A stretch of DNA of 64,000 bases, taken from positions 22,287,230-22,351,229 of the forward strand of contig CM054153.1 in NCBI GenBank assembly GCA_028751875.1. The letters are read 5' to 3'. This document shows positions 34,210 to 44,566 of the stretch, piece by piece. Made by a program: the position numbers and the translations under genes. The notes below the pieces were generated by a model, which saw nothing but the letters and a program-made list of their open reading frames with translations, had not been told where the DNA came from and made no database searches. Source of the DNA: Rapana venosa. Lineage: Eukaryota > Mollusca > Gastropoda > Neogastropoda > Muricidae. Each line of letters starts with the position of its first letter. The stretch's first letter is position 1.

Positions 34210-35406
34210 ACTTTGAAAAAAAAACCCACACAAAAAAACTAGTTGAATGAAAACTATTGTCCAAGCAAAACTAATAGTAAAAAAATGGTGCGTTTATATC
34301 GATCAATCAATATATAAAATGATACTAACACACCATATACATAAAATCAACATAATTCTGATAAATCCTCTGCAACAAACTATATATATATACACCTATC
34401 AAGAGCCTTTTCCCACACAGACCTTATATGTATGGCACCTCTAAACTCAATTTCAACACCACCTTCGATGATCACATCAACGGGAGGAAAACTGCCATCA
34501 CTAGCGTACAGACCACTGCGCCGTTTAAAAGAATCTCTTTCCCTCTCTTCTCTATGTTCCCTTACTGGGTGACATGTGTAGTGCCAGGTCTTCTCCTGTG
34601 CTTGTAACTCTGCAGGAGGTCTGCTTGCTGACTTAAGCCAACACATTCTTTCCTACTCTAAAAACCCTACTCTAAAAAATAATAATAATTTTTAAAAATC
34701 CAAAAAAAATCAAGAAACAAAAGAATAAACAAACAGCTTGAAATGATAAGCACCTCCCCCCCCAAAAAAAAACAACCCCAAAACAACTACACACAAAAAA
34801 CCAACCAAAGACAAACAAAACCCCCCAAACAACAAACACCCAAAACCAAAACAAAAAACAACAACAAACAAACCAAAAAACCCTACTACACACAGACAAT
34901 AATTATCCTACCCAACATTATTCTCGTTGGCAAAAAAACACTTCACTACCAAGTCTTCAGTTTCTCATCCATTCCTAACTACAATCCCTTCACATCAATC
35001 ACACCCTCTTGTACAAAGTACATCTTCATGACTTTTCCCTCAACTCCTTGCAGAGCTGTTCGGGGCATTGCACTTTACAAACTTTTTTGCAGGCAGTAAT
35101 GTCATGGGCCAGTTGAACCTGGACGGAGCCCATCCCTCTCCAGGTGATAAGATGCATGCTGGGTATCTGTGTCATCCATACTTCCTGCCAAAGCTGGGTT
35201 ACTCTTCTAGGACAAAATGGATAAAATACTACATGAAAAATGTAGAATTCCACACCGCAACTAGTACAAGGGTATAGGGGGTATTACATGTTCTACAATC
35301 TTTGAAAATCATAATAAAATGAAAGCTGCGAGTGTTTTTTTCCCCCCTCAATTAAAAAAACAAACAAAAAAACCAGGATCAAACGCCGACTCCTGAACAG
35401 CTTTTT

Positions 35407-35446
<40 letters not shown>

Positions 35447-35479
35447 CGCACACGCGCACACACAGATAGCAAACTAAGT
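34210..35479. other. Intergenic, low complexity, no gene recognised
   Basis: Contains an A/C-rich tract (34750-34890) and a segment (34545-34650) repeated at 35585-35700. A CT run lies at 35410-35440. No supportable gene. Confidence 0.5.
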
Positions 35480-35584
35480 GTTTAATGTGAAGCTCATCTC
35501 TCTCTCATTCTCTTTGGCAACCCCCCTTCATGTATGGGCCAATGGCCTTTTTGTGAATAAAACTCTGAGTTCGAGTTCTCTCAT

Positions 35585-35700
35585 TCTCTTCTCTGCGTTC
35601 TGTTATTGTGTGGGATGCATAGTGTCTGGTCTTCTCCCATGTCTGTACCTCTATAGGAGGCCTGCTCGCTGGCCTCACCCAACACATTCAGACTTCAGAG
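35585..35700. repeat. Dispersed repeat shared with 34545-34650
   Basis: The blocks GGTCTTCTCC, TGTACCTCTATAGGAGGCCT and CAACACATTC correspond to GGTCTTCTCC, TGTAACTCTGCAGGAGGTCT and CAACACATTC at 34590-34648. Confidence 0.6.
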
Positions 35701-36020
35701 CAGCTCCTTTGTTGCTACATCCACGTCCTAGCAGAAATCTCTCACCCAGTTACTGCGCAGCATGCATGTACAGGATGCATGCTGGGTATATTTGCTTTTT
35801 TTCCCCCCGTGACCTGCAGAATGCCGATATGAAATTACAGGATCTTTCACATGCATCTTTGATCTTTTCCACGTGTATATATGTATATATGAAGGGAATT
35901 ACAGCACTGGCAGGTCTGCATTTTAAGCCGACTTGGGAGATGGAAAAAAATCCCTACCCTTGATTAATCCGATGCCACTGCCGAGATTTGAACCCACTGA
36001 CTTCATGGACCCGTGCAATT
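35690..36020 (-). mobile_element. tRNA-derived SINE, family F
   Basis: The reverse strand gives a head near 36010 with a B-box-like GGTTCAAATCTCGGC. The body contains TGTGAAAGATCCTGTAATTT and GCATACCCAGC-type blocks. It is related to the plus-strand copy at 54205-54490, which carries TAGCCCAGTGGTTAAGG and TTTGAATCTCG. Confidence 0.6.
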
Positions 36021-36232
36021 GGCATGTTTAATATAAAGCTTAACAGATGCTTATGCAGAGCCAAAGCGGTGATTCTAAGCCGTGTCATCATTGTACACTT
36101 TCTTATCTGACTGTATAACATTTCTAGCAATGTACTCCAGCTGACGAGATTCAAACGCACAACTTCCCACAGGATAGAAATCAAACCACCTTCTCTACTC
36201 ATCTGTAGCATCTGTCAAAGTCACAGTACTTG

Positions 36233-36480
36233 ACTCCTTAGATGAAGGATGAGACTATAAACCGAGGCCCGTGTGCGAATGCACGCAGAACATCTTGCGC
36301 ACATGTTAAATCCTGTTCCGCTTTTCATAGGAGTAGGCCATTGTGTGCCGGTGGGAACGGATGACAAAGTTTACAAAACCGCATACACACGGGGACTGGA
36401 TGTAAAAAAAAGCACATAACTGCTTATTCCTTTATCCTCGATATAAAAGAATAAATAAATTAATTAATTTTTAAAAAGGT
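36233..36480 (+). mobile_element. Family A SINE, 5' truncated
   Basis: From GATGAGACTATAAACCGAGG through CCTCGATATAAAAGAATAAA, with an AT-rich tail of TAAAT repeats. No head. Confidence 0.8.
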
Positions 36481-37456
36481 AAGAACCAGTTTTAAGGTGG
36501 GACGTGGGAGTTACGACTGATCAAAATTTGTTACCAGCTGATACAATAAAATCAAAAGAACATCGCTTATAAAAATTACACACACCCTTCCCCTCCTCCC
36601 CCATATTGCATAATTTCACAACTTGTTGCCATGGAAGCAAAGCAATGTGGCTGCTGGGAAAACACTTAATCTCCTAAAACTTTAAAATAATGACAAATGG
36701 AAGACCTCTTTGTTCATACTGAAATATTACTCAACAAATTTTTAAAATGTACCTGGAGAAATCTTTGTATAACTACATGGAAAATTTGAACCTGAAAAAA
36801 AAACCACGATTTCTTAAAAATCAACCCTGTGTCCCACTTTAATTCATCAGAAAATATGGATTTAGAAGGAACATGGTTTTTGTTTGTTTTTTAAACATTC
36901 AAATTACATCCCTGCACTCAAAAGCAGTTTGTGGCGTGAATAATTCTATCATAGCAACAATGCACTGAAACAAGAAAAGGTTCAAAAGTGAATATGTGAT
37001 CATGAACCGACATACTTCTACAGATTTGCCCTAAAATTGTGAACATTTTACAAAATCTAAACAGTCTTTATCACAATGCTATTGCTTTATCTCTGTTTAG
37101 ATGGATGAGTTTTAATTTTCATCAATGTGCATCTCTGTATACATCCCTCTCTCTTCTCATTTTCTCCATCTCTCTTACGCTTGCATACACACACACATTG
37201 ACACACATTCACTTGCTACCCTCCCCACCCCCCCCACCCCCGACACACACACACGCTCACAACACCAACCCATTTTCATCATGAACCCCCAAAAAATCCT
37301 TTTTTCAACAACAAAAAACAACGGGTACAGCTCCTCTACACACATCTACGGAATGAAGCAAAACCTAAATAAAAACTCTCCTGCCCCACCAAAACACCAT
37401 CCTTCCTTCCCCCCATGCGTTGGATGACCTTTTTTTTTTCCTCCCACCCCCATTTT
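36481..37456 (-). other. Probable MTMR 3' UTR and flanking sequence
   Basis: Lies just past the MTMR stop codon at 37457-37459 (minus strand). It contains pyrimidine/CA-rich sequence at 37140-37260. No unambiguous AATAAA is seen on the minus strand close to the stop, so the transcript end cannot be set. Confidence 0.35.
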
Positions 37457-38290
37457 TCAATCATCGGCATTGGCGTAGTCATACTGCACAAGACTGTCGT
37501 GAAGGTACAACGTCAGCGGGCCACTGATCAGTTTGTGCTGCGTCTGCGCCGTCACCGCCGCGGGGAAAGGGAAGGAAGAAGTCAAAAAGCTCGAGTTGAG
37601 CGCGGACTGACTCTCCTGCGAAAACACAAGCCCTGAATTGGGACGGGGGAAGCCGTGGCGCTCCTTCAGCACTTTCTGCTGTTCCAGGATCTTGAGTTTG
37701 TGGTCCAGGCAAATGACCTCCTCAGCCAGCAAGCACTGCTGAAGGTACTCGGCTGGCCGGCCCCCGCCCAGGATCTGCGCGGGCACGCACCAGCGGAGGT
37801 AACACTGAGACCACAGCTGCAGGCCAGCCACCAGGCTGCACACAGGCAGCAACACCTCACGCGCCGGCTTCTTGAACAAGTCTTTCCGCCGCGCCAGGTC
37901 AAAGTGGAACTCCGTCAAAGTCCGGGTGTAGGTGGCGGCCGGCGACAGCTTCCCCGCCCGCTTGAGCGACCCCTTGGCGCTGGTGATGACCTCCTCAAGG
38001 TCGCAGGTGTCGTTGAGGGAGTAGAGGGGGTTGTTGAAGAGCATGATGTCGTCCTGGGTGAACTGCAGGTGCCACTCCCAGGCGCTGGGGAGGCAGACGA
38101 TGGAGAGCTTGCGGCCCTCGCGGTAGAAGCGATGCCGGCACCAGGCGGAGTCGAAGAGGAAGGTGTCGGTGACGCCCAGCTGCACCGTGTCCCACAGGGT
38201 GGTGAGGAAGGTCTCCGTCATGCCCAGGCGGGAGGGGAACTGCTGCAGCAGCTGCCACACACAGTCCAGGAACAGCAGGAACACCGGGCA
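37457..38290 (-). CDS. MTMR10/12: MTMR10/12-like terminal coding exon (exon 13 of those visible)
   Basis: 834 nt, phase 0, beginning CPVFLLFLDCVWQLLQQFPS and ending YANADD plus TGA at 37457-37459. It finishes the phosphatase-like fold (LFLDCVWQLL...F, then TFLFDSAWCRHRF and PSAWEWHLQF..DDIMLFNNPLY). It then encodes the subgroup-specific C-terminal region with YLRWCVPAQILGGG, a short coiled-coil-like EEVICLDHKLKILEQQ, and SSFLTSSFPF near the end. The start is fixed by the acceptor TTTTGCAG and the phase-0 donor at 42733. The reading frame stays open upstream through ten 36-bp repeats, each with its own acceptor copy, so alternative longer exon starts are possible. Confidence 0.92.
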   Translation of the reverse strand, partial: CPVFLLFLDCVWQLLQQFPSRLGMTETFLTTLWDTVQLGVTDTFLFDSAWCRHRFYREGRKLSIVCLPSAWEWHLQFTQDDIMLFNNPLYSLNDTCDLEEVITSAKGSLKRAGKLSPAATYTRTLTEFHFDLARRKDLFKKPAREVLLPVCSLVAGLQLWSQCYLRWCVPAQILGGGRPAEYLQQCLLAEEVICLDHKLKILEQQKVLKERHGFPRPNSGLVFSQESQSALNSSFLTSSFPFPAAVTAQTQHKLISGPLTLYLHDSLVQYDYANADD

Positions 38291-38644
38291 CTGCAAAACA
38301 GCCAACACTCCAGCATTTACCGGGCACTGCAAAACAGCCAACACTCCAGCATTTACCGGGGACTGCAAAACAGCCAACGCTCCAGCATTTACCAGGCACT
38401 GCAAAACAGCCAACACTCCAGCATTTATCGGGGACTGCAAAACAGCAAACACTCCAGCATTTATCAGGGACTGCAACACAGCAAACGCTCCAGCATTTAC
38501 CGGGGACTGCAAAACAGCCAACGCTCCAGCATTTACCAGGCACTGCAAAACAGCAAACGCTCCAGCATTTACCGGGGACTGCAAAACAGCAAACACTCCA
38601 GCATTTATCAGGGACTGCAACACAGCAAACACTCCAGCATTTAC
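38285..38644 (-). repeat. 36-bp minisatellite, 10 copies, at the last intron's 3' splice site
   Basis: Ten head-to-tail 36-bp units begin at 38285 and every 36 bp thereafter. On the gene strand each unit holds GTAAATGCTGGAG, then TGTTTTGCAG, then TGCCCG or a variant. Each copy therefore duplicates both the acceptor and the first codons of the exon. The length is a multiple of 3, and the frame remains open across all copies, encoding NAGVLAVLQCPV-like units. Units 3-6 resemble units 7-10 one for one, which indicates a 144-bp higher-order duplication. Confidence 0.95.
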
Positions 38645-39423
38645 CCTCCATTCCACATGGGAAGAAAAACCATGGATTTTTCTGCAGGTCCTTTTTTAAG
38701 CAAATATTTCAGCCAGTTCTGGTTCAATCCCCATTTTATTTATACAAATAAAGAGTAAGAAGTCTGGGGTTGTTTTTTTTTTAATTATACATTCTTTCTC
38801 ATTGATATAAAAATTATATAAAACATCAAGAAATAGAAATCATGACTAACCAGCTTAATGCAGAAAAAGTAGTGGAGGAAAACAAGTGCAAGTAACCGCT
38901 TACAACTTCTCAATCATTTTTGAAAATGATTTCCAAAGATTCATTTTAAAAGAGAAAAAAAAGACTAAACAGCTTAAATGATAAACAACTAACTGTGGAC
39001 CTTGGACTACTTTTTTTTTGTTAACAAAAACTATTAAGTCTTTACAGATTAAATATCAGCTTGTAGATTTCTAGGGCGAGTTTTGGTTGATTTTTGTTGT
39101 TTAAGTTTTTTGAGTGCTTTCTTTTTTTAAAAGTTCATGCTGTTTACTAGTAATACTGCTACTTGATGTGAAAGAAACTTTTTCCTGGGGGAGGAACTCA
39201 GTCCCTCGTTATCTGATTAATCATTTAAAACAAATTATGCTGCAATCAGCATCCAAGCTTTTTCTTCTCAGTGCATTTCCACATTTAAAAACACAACAAC
39301 AATACTTACACGGACTTGCAAAGTTGCATAAAGACCAGAATGCAAAACAAAAGGAAACGTTGTGCAAATCCAAGAATCTACAAGCCACTGTACACAAACC
39401 AACCTCGAATCTCGAATACTGTC

Positions 39424-39605
39424 ACACGTTAAATCCTGTTCCGCTTTTCGTAAGAGTAGGCTATTGTGTGCCAGTGGGAACAGATGACAGAATTTACAAA
39501 ACTGCATACACACAGGGACTGATTGTAAAAAAGCACATAAGTACTTACACCATTATCCTCGATATAAAAGATTAAAATGAAATAAAATATAAATAAAATA
39601 ACTAC
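39424..39605 (+). mobile_element. Family A SINE, tail half
   Basis: GTTAAATCCTGTTCCGCTTT through CCTCGATATAAAAGATTAAA, with an AAATAAAATA-type tail. Confidence 0.75.
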
Positions 39606-40409
39606 CTGTAAGGCCTTGCACATGTATACATACATATACGAATACTACACCATTCCAGTACAATCATACTGTTTAAAGCTTCACCAACCACAGAGGCCAC
39701 ATCAGGAATGTCGCCAAGTTAAAAATTCAAATCTGATCCTAAAACTGTGCAAATACATACACATATATATGTATATATATATAACACATTATCCACTAAT
39801 AATATATTATATTATATAACACATCAACTTCGAGGCACGGCTGTCCGCTTACGGATCGGGAAAGCCACGGTTTTGGACATCTGCTAAGCGTATTTGCGTT
39901 TGCAGATTTTTCAGTGAGCCGCAAGATACAGAGACTCGTGCAGCTAAAATAGCTTAGTGAGCTTGTCCAACGTCGAATGCAGTAGCGTGGGTGATATCTG
40001 GGTTCCGAGCTCTTTGTTGATTGTGGAGGAGGGCAGACAGCCAGCAATTTTGCATAATGTGCAGAAGCAAGATAGAACGGATCAGATTAGGTCTCCATGA
40101 CGGGTATTAACTAAAGTGAGGAGCTTCAATGTTATAAATGTACTAACCCAGATGTATATAAGAGAAGATTTCATTTTACTTACTAGGAGTTTGTATTTTT
40201 TATGATTTTTTTTACAACCATAAAGGGCCCTCTGAGGGAAAAGCAAGGAGAGAGAATTGGCGTCTGAGTGAAAAAAATAGAAACCAGCATTTCCACACCC
40301 TGTATCAACAACCTGCCAAGACGAAGGTCAACCAGGGACAGACGATGATGGGAAAACAGAACAAGCACATTAGCAACCACCACTTCTGTTCAGCAGAGAA
40401 TTTCAAACT

Positions 40410-40915
40410 TTTATAAAGTGAAAAGAAGGAGGAGAGAAAGGAATGAAAGAAAAAAGGCAAAAGAGAAAAGGTAGAGAGGGAAGAGAGAAAAGACAACAGG
40501 AGGGTAGGAGATTGAGGAGGAGGGAGAGGAGAGAGAAAGAAAGGACAGAAGCAGGGAGGGGAGGGGAGAGCAGAGAGAAGAGAAAAGAGAAGAGGAGAGG
40601 GAGGAGACGTGTGGAGGTGAGAAGAGGGGAGGAGAGGGGATGGAAGAACAGAGAACAGAGTAGAGCAGAGCACAGCAGAGCAATGAGAGGAGAGAAGAGA
40701 TGAGAAAGGAAGAGAAGGGAAAGGAAGAGATGGGAGGAGAAAAGAAGAGCAGAGATGAGAAAAGAGAAGAGAAAAGAAGGGAAGGGAAGAAATGAGAAGA
40801 TGACAGAAAAGAAGAGAAGAGACAAGACTACTGAAAAGACAGGGCGAGACGAAAGCAAACAAGTCGAGAAAAGTGGAGAAGACAAGGAACGGCAAGAAAA
40901 GGCAAGGCAACACAA
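40410..40915. repeat. Polypurine/polypyrimidine tract, about 500 bp
   Basis: The plus strand is almost entirely A and G (GAGAGAAAGG, GAAGAGAAGAGA and so on). The long antisense open frames rich in Ser, Leu, Phe and Pro are a composition artefact. Such tracts can adopt triplex structures. It lies in the last MTMR intron. Confidence 0.9.
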
Positions 40916-41466
40916 CACAATTCAATACAACATAATATGACAGGATACCATACAAAATACCCAATCCAATCCAATCCAATGGTAACACAGTAAAACACAA
41001 AACAATACAACATAACAAAACACACCACATCACACCACATCACACCAGAGGCCGGTCTGAAAAAACCAAGGTAACACTACTGTCAGTGGACTTATCATCA
41101 TGTTGACTGAAAAGTTGTAGACCTGTCAAACAACTGACACATGCGTTCAAAGTGTGAGGACCGTCGATCATAGTCGGAAAACTGTACTGTCTTTGCAACA
41201 GCAATTTTTAGGCCATTTTAAGTTGTAGGTCACTTCTGATGAACCTTTTTAAGGTAAAAATGCTTCCAAATTCACAATGGCTTATTCCCATTAACTCTTT
41301 TGAGCTGTTAGAGATTTCAAACCACCGTGTTAGAGAACAACAAGGGAGGCAATCTTAACCAAACAGTAATCTGGATCTGTCTCTTTATACCATTTTTATT
41401 CTACAAATTAAGAGGCTGTTCTCGGCTGAAATTCTTCCCCATTGTAAATGTTCTCAATTTTGAAGC

Positions 41467-41580
41467 GAATCTTCCCCCAAAGTCAGAATGTGGCTACCTA
41501 AATAGGGGGTAGGGGGTGGGGGAACCAGTCACATACGCAAAAATCTCACCATTGGTGAACCTCAAAAGCTCTGGCTGAGA
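41467..41580 (+). repeat. Dispersed repeat D, copy 1
   Basis: CCAAAGTCAGAATGTGGCTA, then CGCAAAAATCTCACCATTGG and TGAACCTCAAAAGCTCTGGC. Related copies are at 46383, 47290, 56413, 57590 and 62258 (+), and at 58318 and 8625 (-). Confidence 0.75.
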
Positions 41581-41799
41581 AAGCAAAACAAAACAAAACA
41601 GGAAATCAGCCTCAAAGGACAGCCTATATCACGATGACAAAGTTAGTTTGTGCTGAATCATTTCTTCTCTCTCATTTCACGTAATGTTCTTGTCAGTCTA
41701 GAGCGCAGTATAGGGGGAAGGGCATTGCTACAATCGTGTAATCACGGGGGGAATAACTGCAGTGATTATTTCATTTCACCCATGGGAATGTTGGGGGCC

Positions 41800-42200
41800 T
41801 GTCAGTATATATAACATCCCCATCTTCCGGAAATTCTGTGCAAGGATTCCTCTTTTCTATTCCTCTCTTGGTTTCGGCCTTGTTCCTTTTCTTCCTGTCA
41901 CTTTCTTCTTGTCTATTTTCTGCCTTCTTGGCCAATTCTCCTGCCTTTTTTCCAGAAAGATTTAAATCCTAACAATTCTCTCAAACGTTGAAGTCAGATT
42001 TGCTGGGCCTGACTTGTCAGGCGCTTAACGGCAGCCCAACACATTTTCACTCATATGACAAACAACAACAGTTGCCATCTGGGCATTCAACGAAGAAAAA
42101 GATAATTTCACCTAACACATTTTCACTCATATGACAAAAAACAACAACAGTTGCCGTCTGAGCAGTCAACGAAGAAAAAGATCATTTCACCAAACGACAA
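41800..42200 (+). repeat. Dispersed repeat C, long copy
   Basis: The blocks GGAAATTCTGTGCAAGGATT, CTATTTTCTGCCTTCTTGG and CTTGTCAGGCGCTTAACGGC are followed by two copies of an ACACATTTTCACTCATATGA motif. It is similar to 48262-48545 and 30885-31000. It may be the 3' end of a LINE or a SINE-like element, but I do not recognise it. Confidence 0.6.
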
Positions 42201-42339
42201 TTTTGTTGCACAACCCTAGCTTTTCATTCTTTTTTTTCATTTTCGTGACACTTTTTAAGTCACGGCAGGTTTTCTCTGCGCGAAATTAGGACTGCTTGCT
42301 CTCCCCGGGGAGAGCACGTCGCCACACGAGCAAAAAAAT

Positions 42340-42630
42340 TGAACTGAATGTCAAAGTCCTTCGGATGAGACTATAACCCGAGGCCCCCGTGTTCCAACGC
42401 ATGCAGAACATCTTGCGCACACGTTAAATCCTGTTCCGCTTTTCGGAAAAGAGTAGGCCACTGTGTGCCGGTGGAAACAGATGACAAAATTGACAAAACC
42501 GCATACACACGGGGACTGGATGTACAAAAAAGCACACGAGTGCTTATTCCATTCTCCTCGATATAAAAGAATAAATAAATGAAAGAATAAATAAATATAA
42601 ATAAATAAATAAAAGAATAAATAAATAAAG
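42340..42630 (+). mobile_element. SINE: family A body with a fragment of another SINE upstream
   Basis: TTGAACTGAATGTCAAAGTC and CCTTCGGATGAGACTATAAC lead into the family A body, ending in an AATAAATAAATA tail. Immediately upstream (42245-42325) is a minus-strand tail fragment of the head type 3 SINE (TTTCTCTGCGCGAAATTAGG). Confidence 0.8.
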
Positions 42631-42732
42631 AGCAGCGCCATCCATTACCGGACAACTGCAGTGGTACAACAAAACTGCTATCACCTGTACGTCAAAACCC
42701 AGGCCCCTGGTCGCGCCCCTCTACCCACCCAC

Positions 42733-42905
42733 CTGTTCGCTCTCCGTGCCTTGCACCAGGTGATTTCGGCGCTGGAAGGGGTGCCCCATCACCACCCACT
42801 CCCGCTGCACCAGAGCAGCGAAGCCCTGCTGCGTGCGGTAGAAAGGGTCCAGCATGATCTGCACCAGGCAGGAGATGATGCAGGTCACGTCAAAGCCCGT
42901 CTCCT
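42733..42905 (-). CDS. MTMR10/12: MTMR10/12-like coding exon 12
   Basis: 173 nt between GTTGGGCAG| and |GTGGGTGG; it enters in phase 1 and leaves in phase 0. It encodes EETGFDVTCIISCLVQIMLD, then PFYRTQQGFAALVQREWVVM and GHPFQRRNHLVQGTESEQ. This is the segment just after the P-loop in myotubularins (family: TxxVxSLxQxLLDPxYRTxxGFxxLVxKEWV). The usual WDRT of the active site reads FDVT, so the catalytic Arg is missing. Confidence 0.92.
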
Positions 42906-43076
42906 CTGCCCAACGTATCAGAACATCATCATGTTGTTGTTGGTGGGTTGTTTTTTTAGTGAAGAACTGTGTATGGCTGTATACTGAAGTAGCTTTTTTT
43001 TGTTCGTTTTCTTTCTTTTTTTTTTGGTTTTTGATAATTGACACATTTTTTTGTGTGCATGCATTTTTTTCGTGTA

Positions 43077-43142
43077 TAATAATAATAATAATGTATGGAA
43101 TTTATATAGCACTGAATCTTGTAAAGCAACAAATCAAAAACA
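43077..43142 (+). repeat. ATA-repeat/GCACTGAATCTTG element, copy 2
   Basis: A run of AATAAT repeats, then TTTATATAGCACTGAATCTT and GTAAAGCAACAAATCAAA, as at 21283-21365. Confidence 0.75.
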
Positions 43143-43329
43143 TACAGATAAAAAGTATTTCACCATTTTAAAAAAAAGTATTTAACAATTTTGGGGGAGG
43201 TTATGTTGTCACAAACATACAGATGTAAGTATTAGTATTGTTAATTTTTGTTTATAGCACAAACACACAATGTATATATTAAGTCCAGGTAACAATACCA
43301 TTGAAACAAAAACTGTTTTCATCAAAACA

Positions 43330-43545
43330 GAATAAATTTTTTTTTTAAACCAGCACACATGCAAAAGCATGCATACACACATGCACACACACCCACACAC
43401 ACTTACACAGGCATGTGCACACACACATGATTTCATACACACATCACACGGCGCACATTCTTACACATGCATGTGCACACATACATGATTTACATTCTCT
43501 CTCTCTCTTATGCACACTCTCTCTCTCTCTCTCACACACACACGT
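43330..43545. repeat. CA and CT microsatellite cluster in intron
   Basis: Imperfect ACACACAC tracts (43365-43470) followed by CTCTCTCTCT runs (43495-43532), between MTMR exons 11 and 12. A short CATCAT run lies at 43760-43787. Confidence 0.9.
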
Positions 43546-43872
43546 CCTCCCCAAACCTCAAAATCTACACATTTCTGCAAGTAGTAGCAGAAACACTGCA
43601 CACTCCCCAGCTTAACAACCTGGAGGGGGGGTCAAGACACCCAGTCTCCATCATCCCAACTGGGAATCACTGTAGGTCCATACTCTGAATCAGAAGTCTG
43701 CATTCATGACTGTTTTCAAGTACCTCACCCCACAGGCAGCCAAACTCCAAATCCAGATACATCATCATCATCATCATCATCATCAACATCATCAATGCCT
43801 TTGTGCCTTACGTGCCAATAAATCCAGACACAACGCAGCGAAACTAGCAAGCGCACTTCACGCAAGTCTCAC

Positions 43873-44022
43873 CTTTCAAGGCCACACTCTGCCCCTTCGA
43901 GTCCATCCGTTCCGTGATGTCAGCGGCCATTTTCAGACATGTCGCCACATGCTGCAGCCACTGCGAAGAATCGAGGCGCGACATCCACGTGGAGTCGAAG
44001 CTGTAGAAATCTTTTGTGGAAT
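43873..44022 (-). CDS. MTMR10/12: MTMR10/12-like coding exon 11
   Basis: 150 nt, acceptor CCTGTCAG|, donor |GTGAGACT; phase 1 in and phase 1 out. It encodes (D)STKDFYSFDSTWMSRLDSSQ then WLQHVATCLKMAADITERMD and SKGQSVALK. It corresponds to the helix pair (W..L..T.WL.H....L..A..I) that precedes the phosphatase P-loop. The strand leading to the P-loop (SVALK) replaces the usual VLVHCSDG, so the catalytic Cys is absent. Confidence 0.92.
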
Positions 44023-44566
44023 CTGACAGGAAAGAGGACTGAGCATGATCAGTTGACATCATACGGAGTGAAATTTATTACATTTGTTGCCTGAATGTAA
44101 AGAAAGAATCCGAAAAAAATTTTTAGATTTGGTTGAGTAGTTTAGCTGTGAATATTTCAAATTCAAACATTTTTTGGGCACATTTTTTGTGGGGAAATCG
44201 GCACATGGCGAACCTTTACAACTTACTAGAATTCCTTTTCATATATAATAAGACGGTAAGTGAGTTTTAGAGGCTTGAACTTGTAAAGAGATTTTGAAGT
44301 GAGACAAATCCTGGGTCAATCATGACCTAGTTGTGAGCAATGGCCTACTTATGAACAATGATCCTCTGCTCAATGATTTTTTACTCTCTCTCTCTCATAC
44401 CAGTTATTACATACAGGGAAAATGTCTTTGGAAGTTTTATCATCAATCTTATGCAGTTGATGATAAAAAAAAAAAATTCTTCATTATTTTTTTTGTAGTG
44501 AGTGTACGTGACTTGCGGAGTTGCTTCTCTTTGGTATGGCTCTCTTAGTCATGAATGTAAGAACTC

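Larger units (their letters stand above)
38760..42732 (-). other. MTMR last intron, remainder
   Basis: Intronic sequence between the array and exon 42733-42905. It holds a SINE tail (39424-39605), a polypurine tract (40410-40915), a copy of dispersed repeat D (41467-41580), dispersed repeat C (41800-42200) and a SINE (42340-42630). No further exon was found. Confidence 0.7.

Noticed and set aside
35478..35963. 161-codon plus-strand frame
   Set aside because: It spans a CT microsatellite edge, a dispersed repeat and a SINE; no protein similarity recognised.
38285..38644. CRISPR-like regular 36-bp repeat
   Set aside because: Units are directly adjacent with no spacers, in a eukaryotic intron; it is a minisatellite.
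38163..38699. 178-codon plus-strand frame with regular 12-residue repeats
   Set aside because: Created by the minisatellite on the non-coding strand; no start context or homology.
37655..38758. 367-codon plus-strand open frame
   Set aside because: It is the antisense shadow of the MTMR terminal exon and its 36-bp array. The minus strand carries the recognisable, phase-consistent protein.
40305..41033. 242-codon minus-strand frame rich in Leu, Ser, Phe and Pro
   Set aside because: Polypyrimidine composition only; no domain and no splice context.
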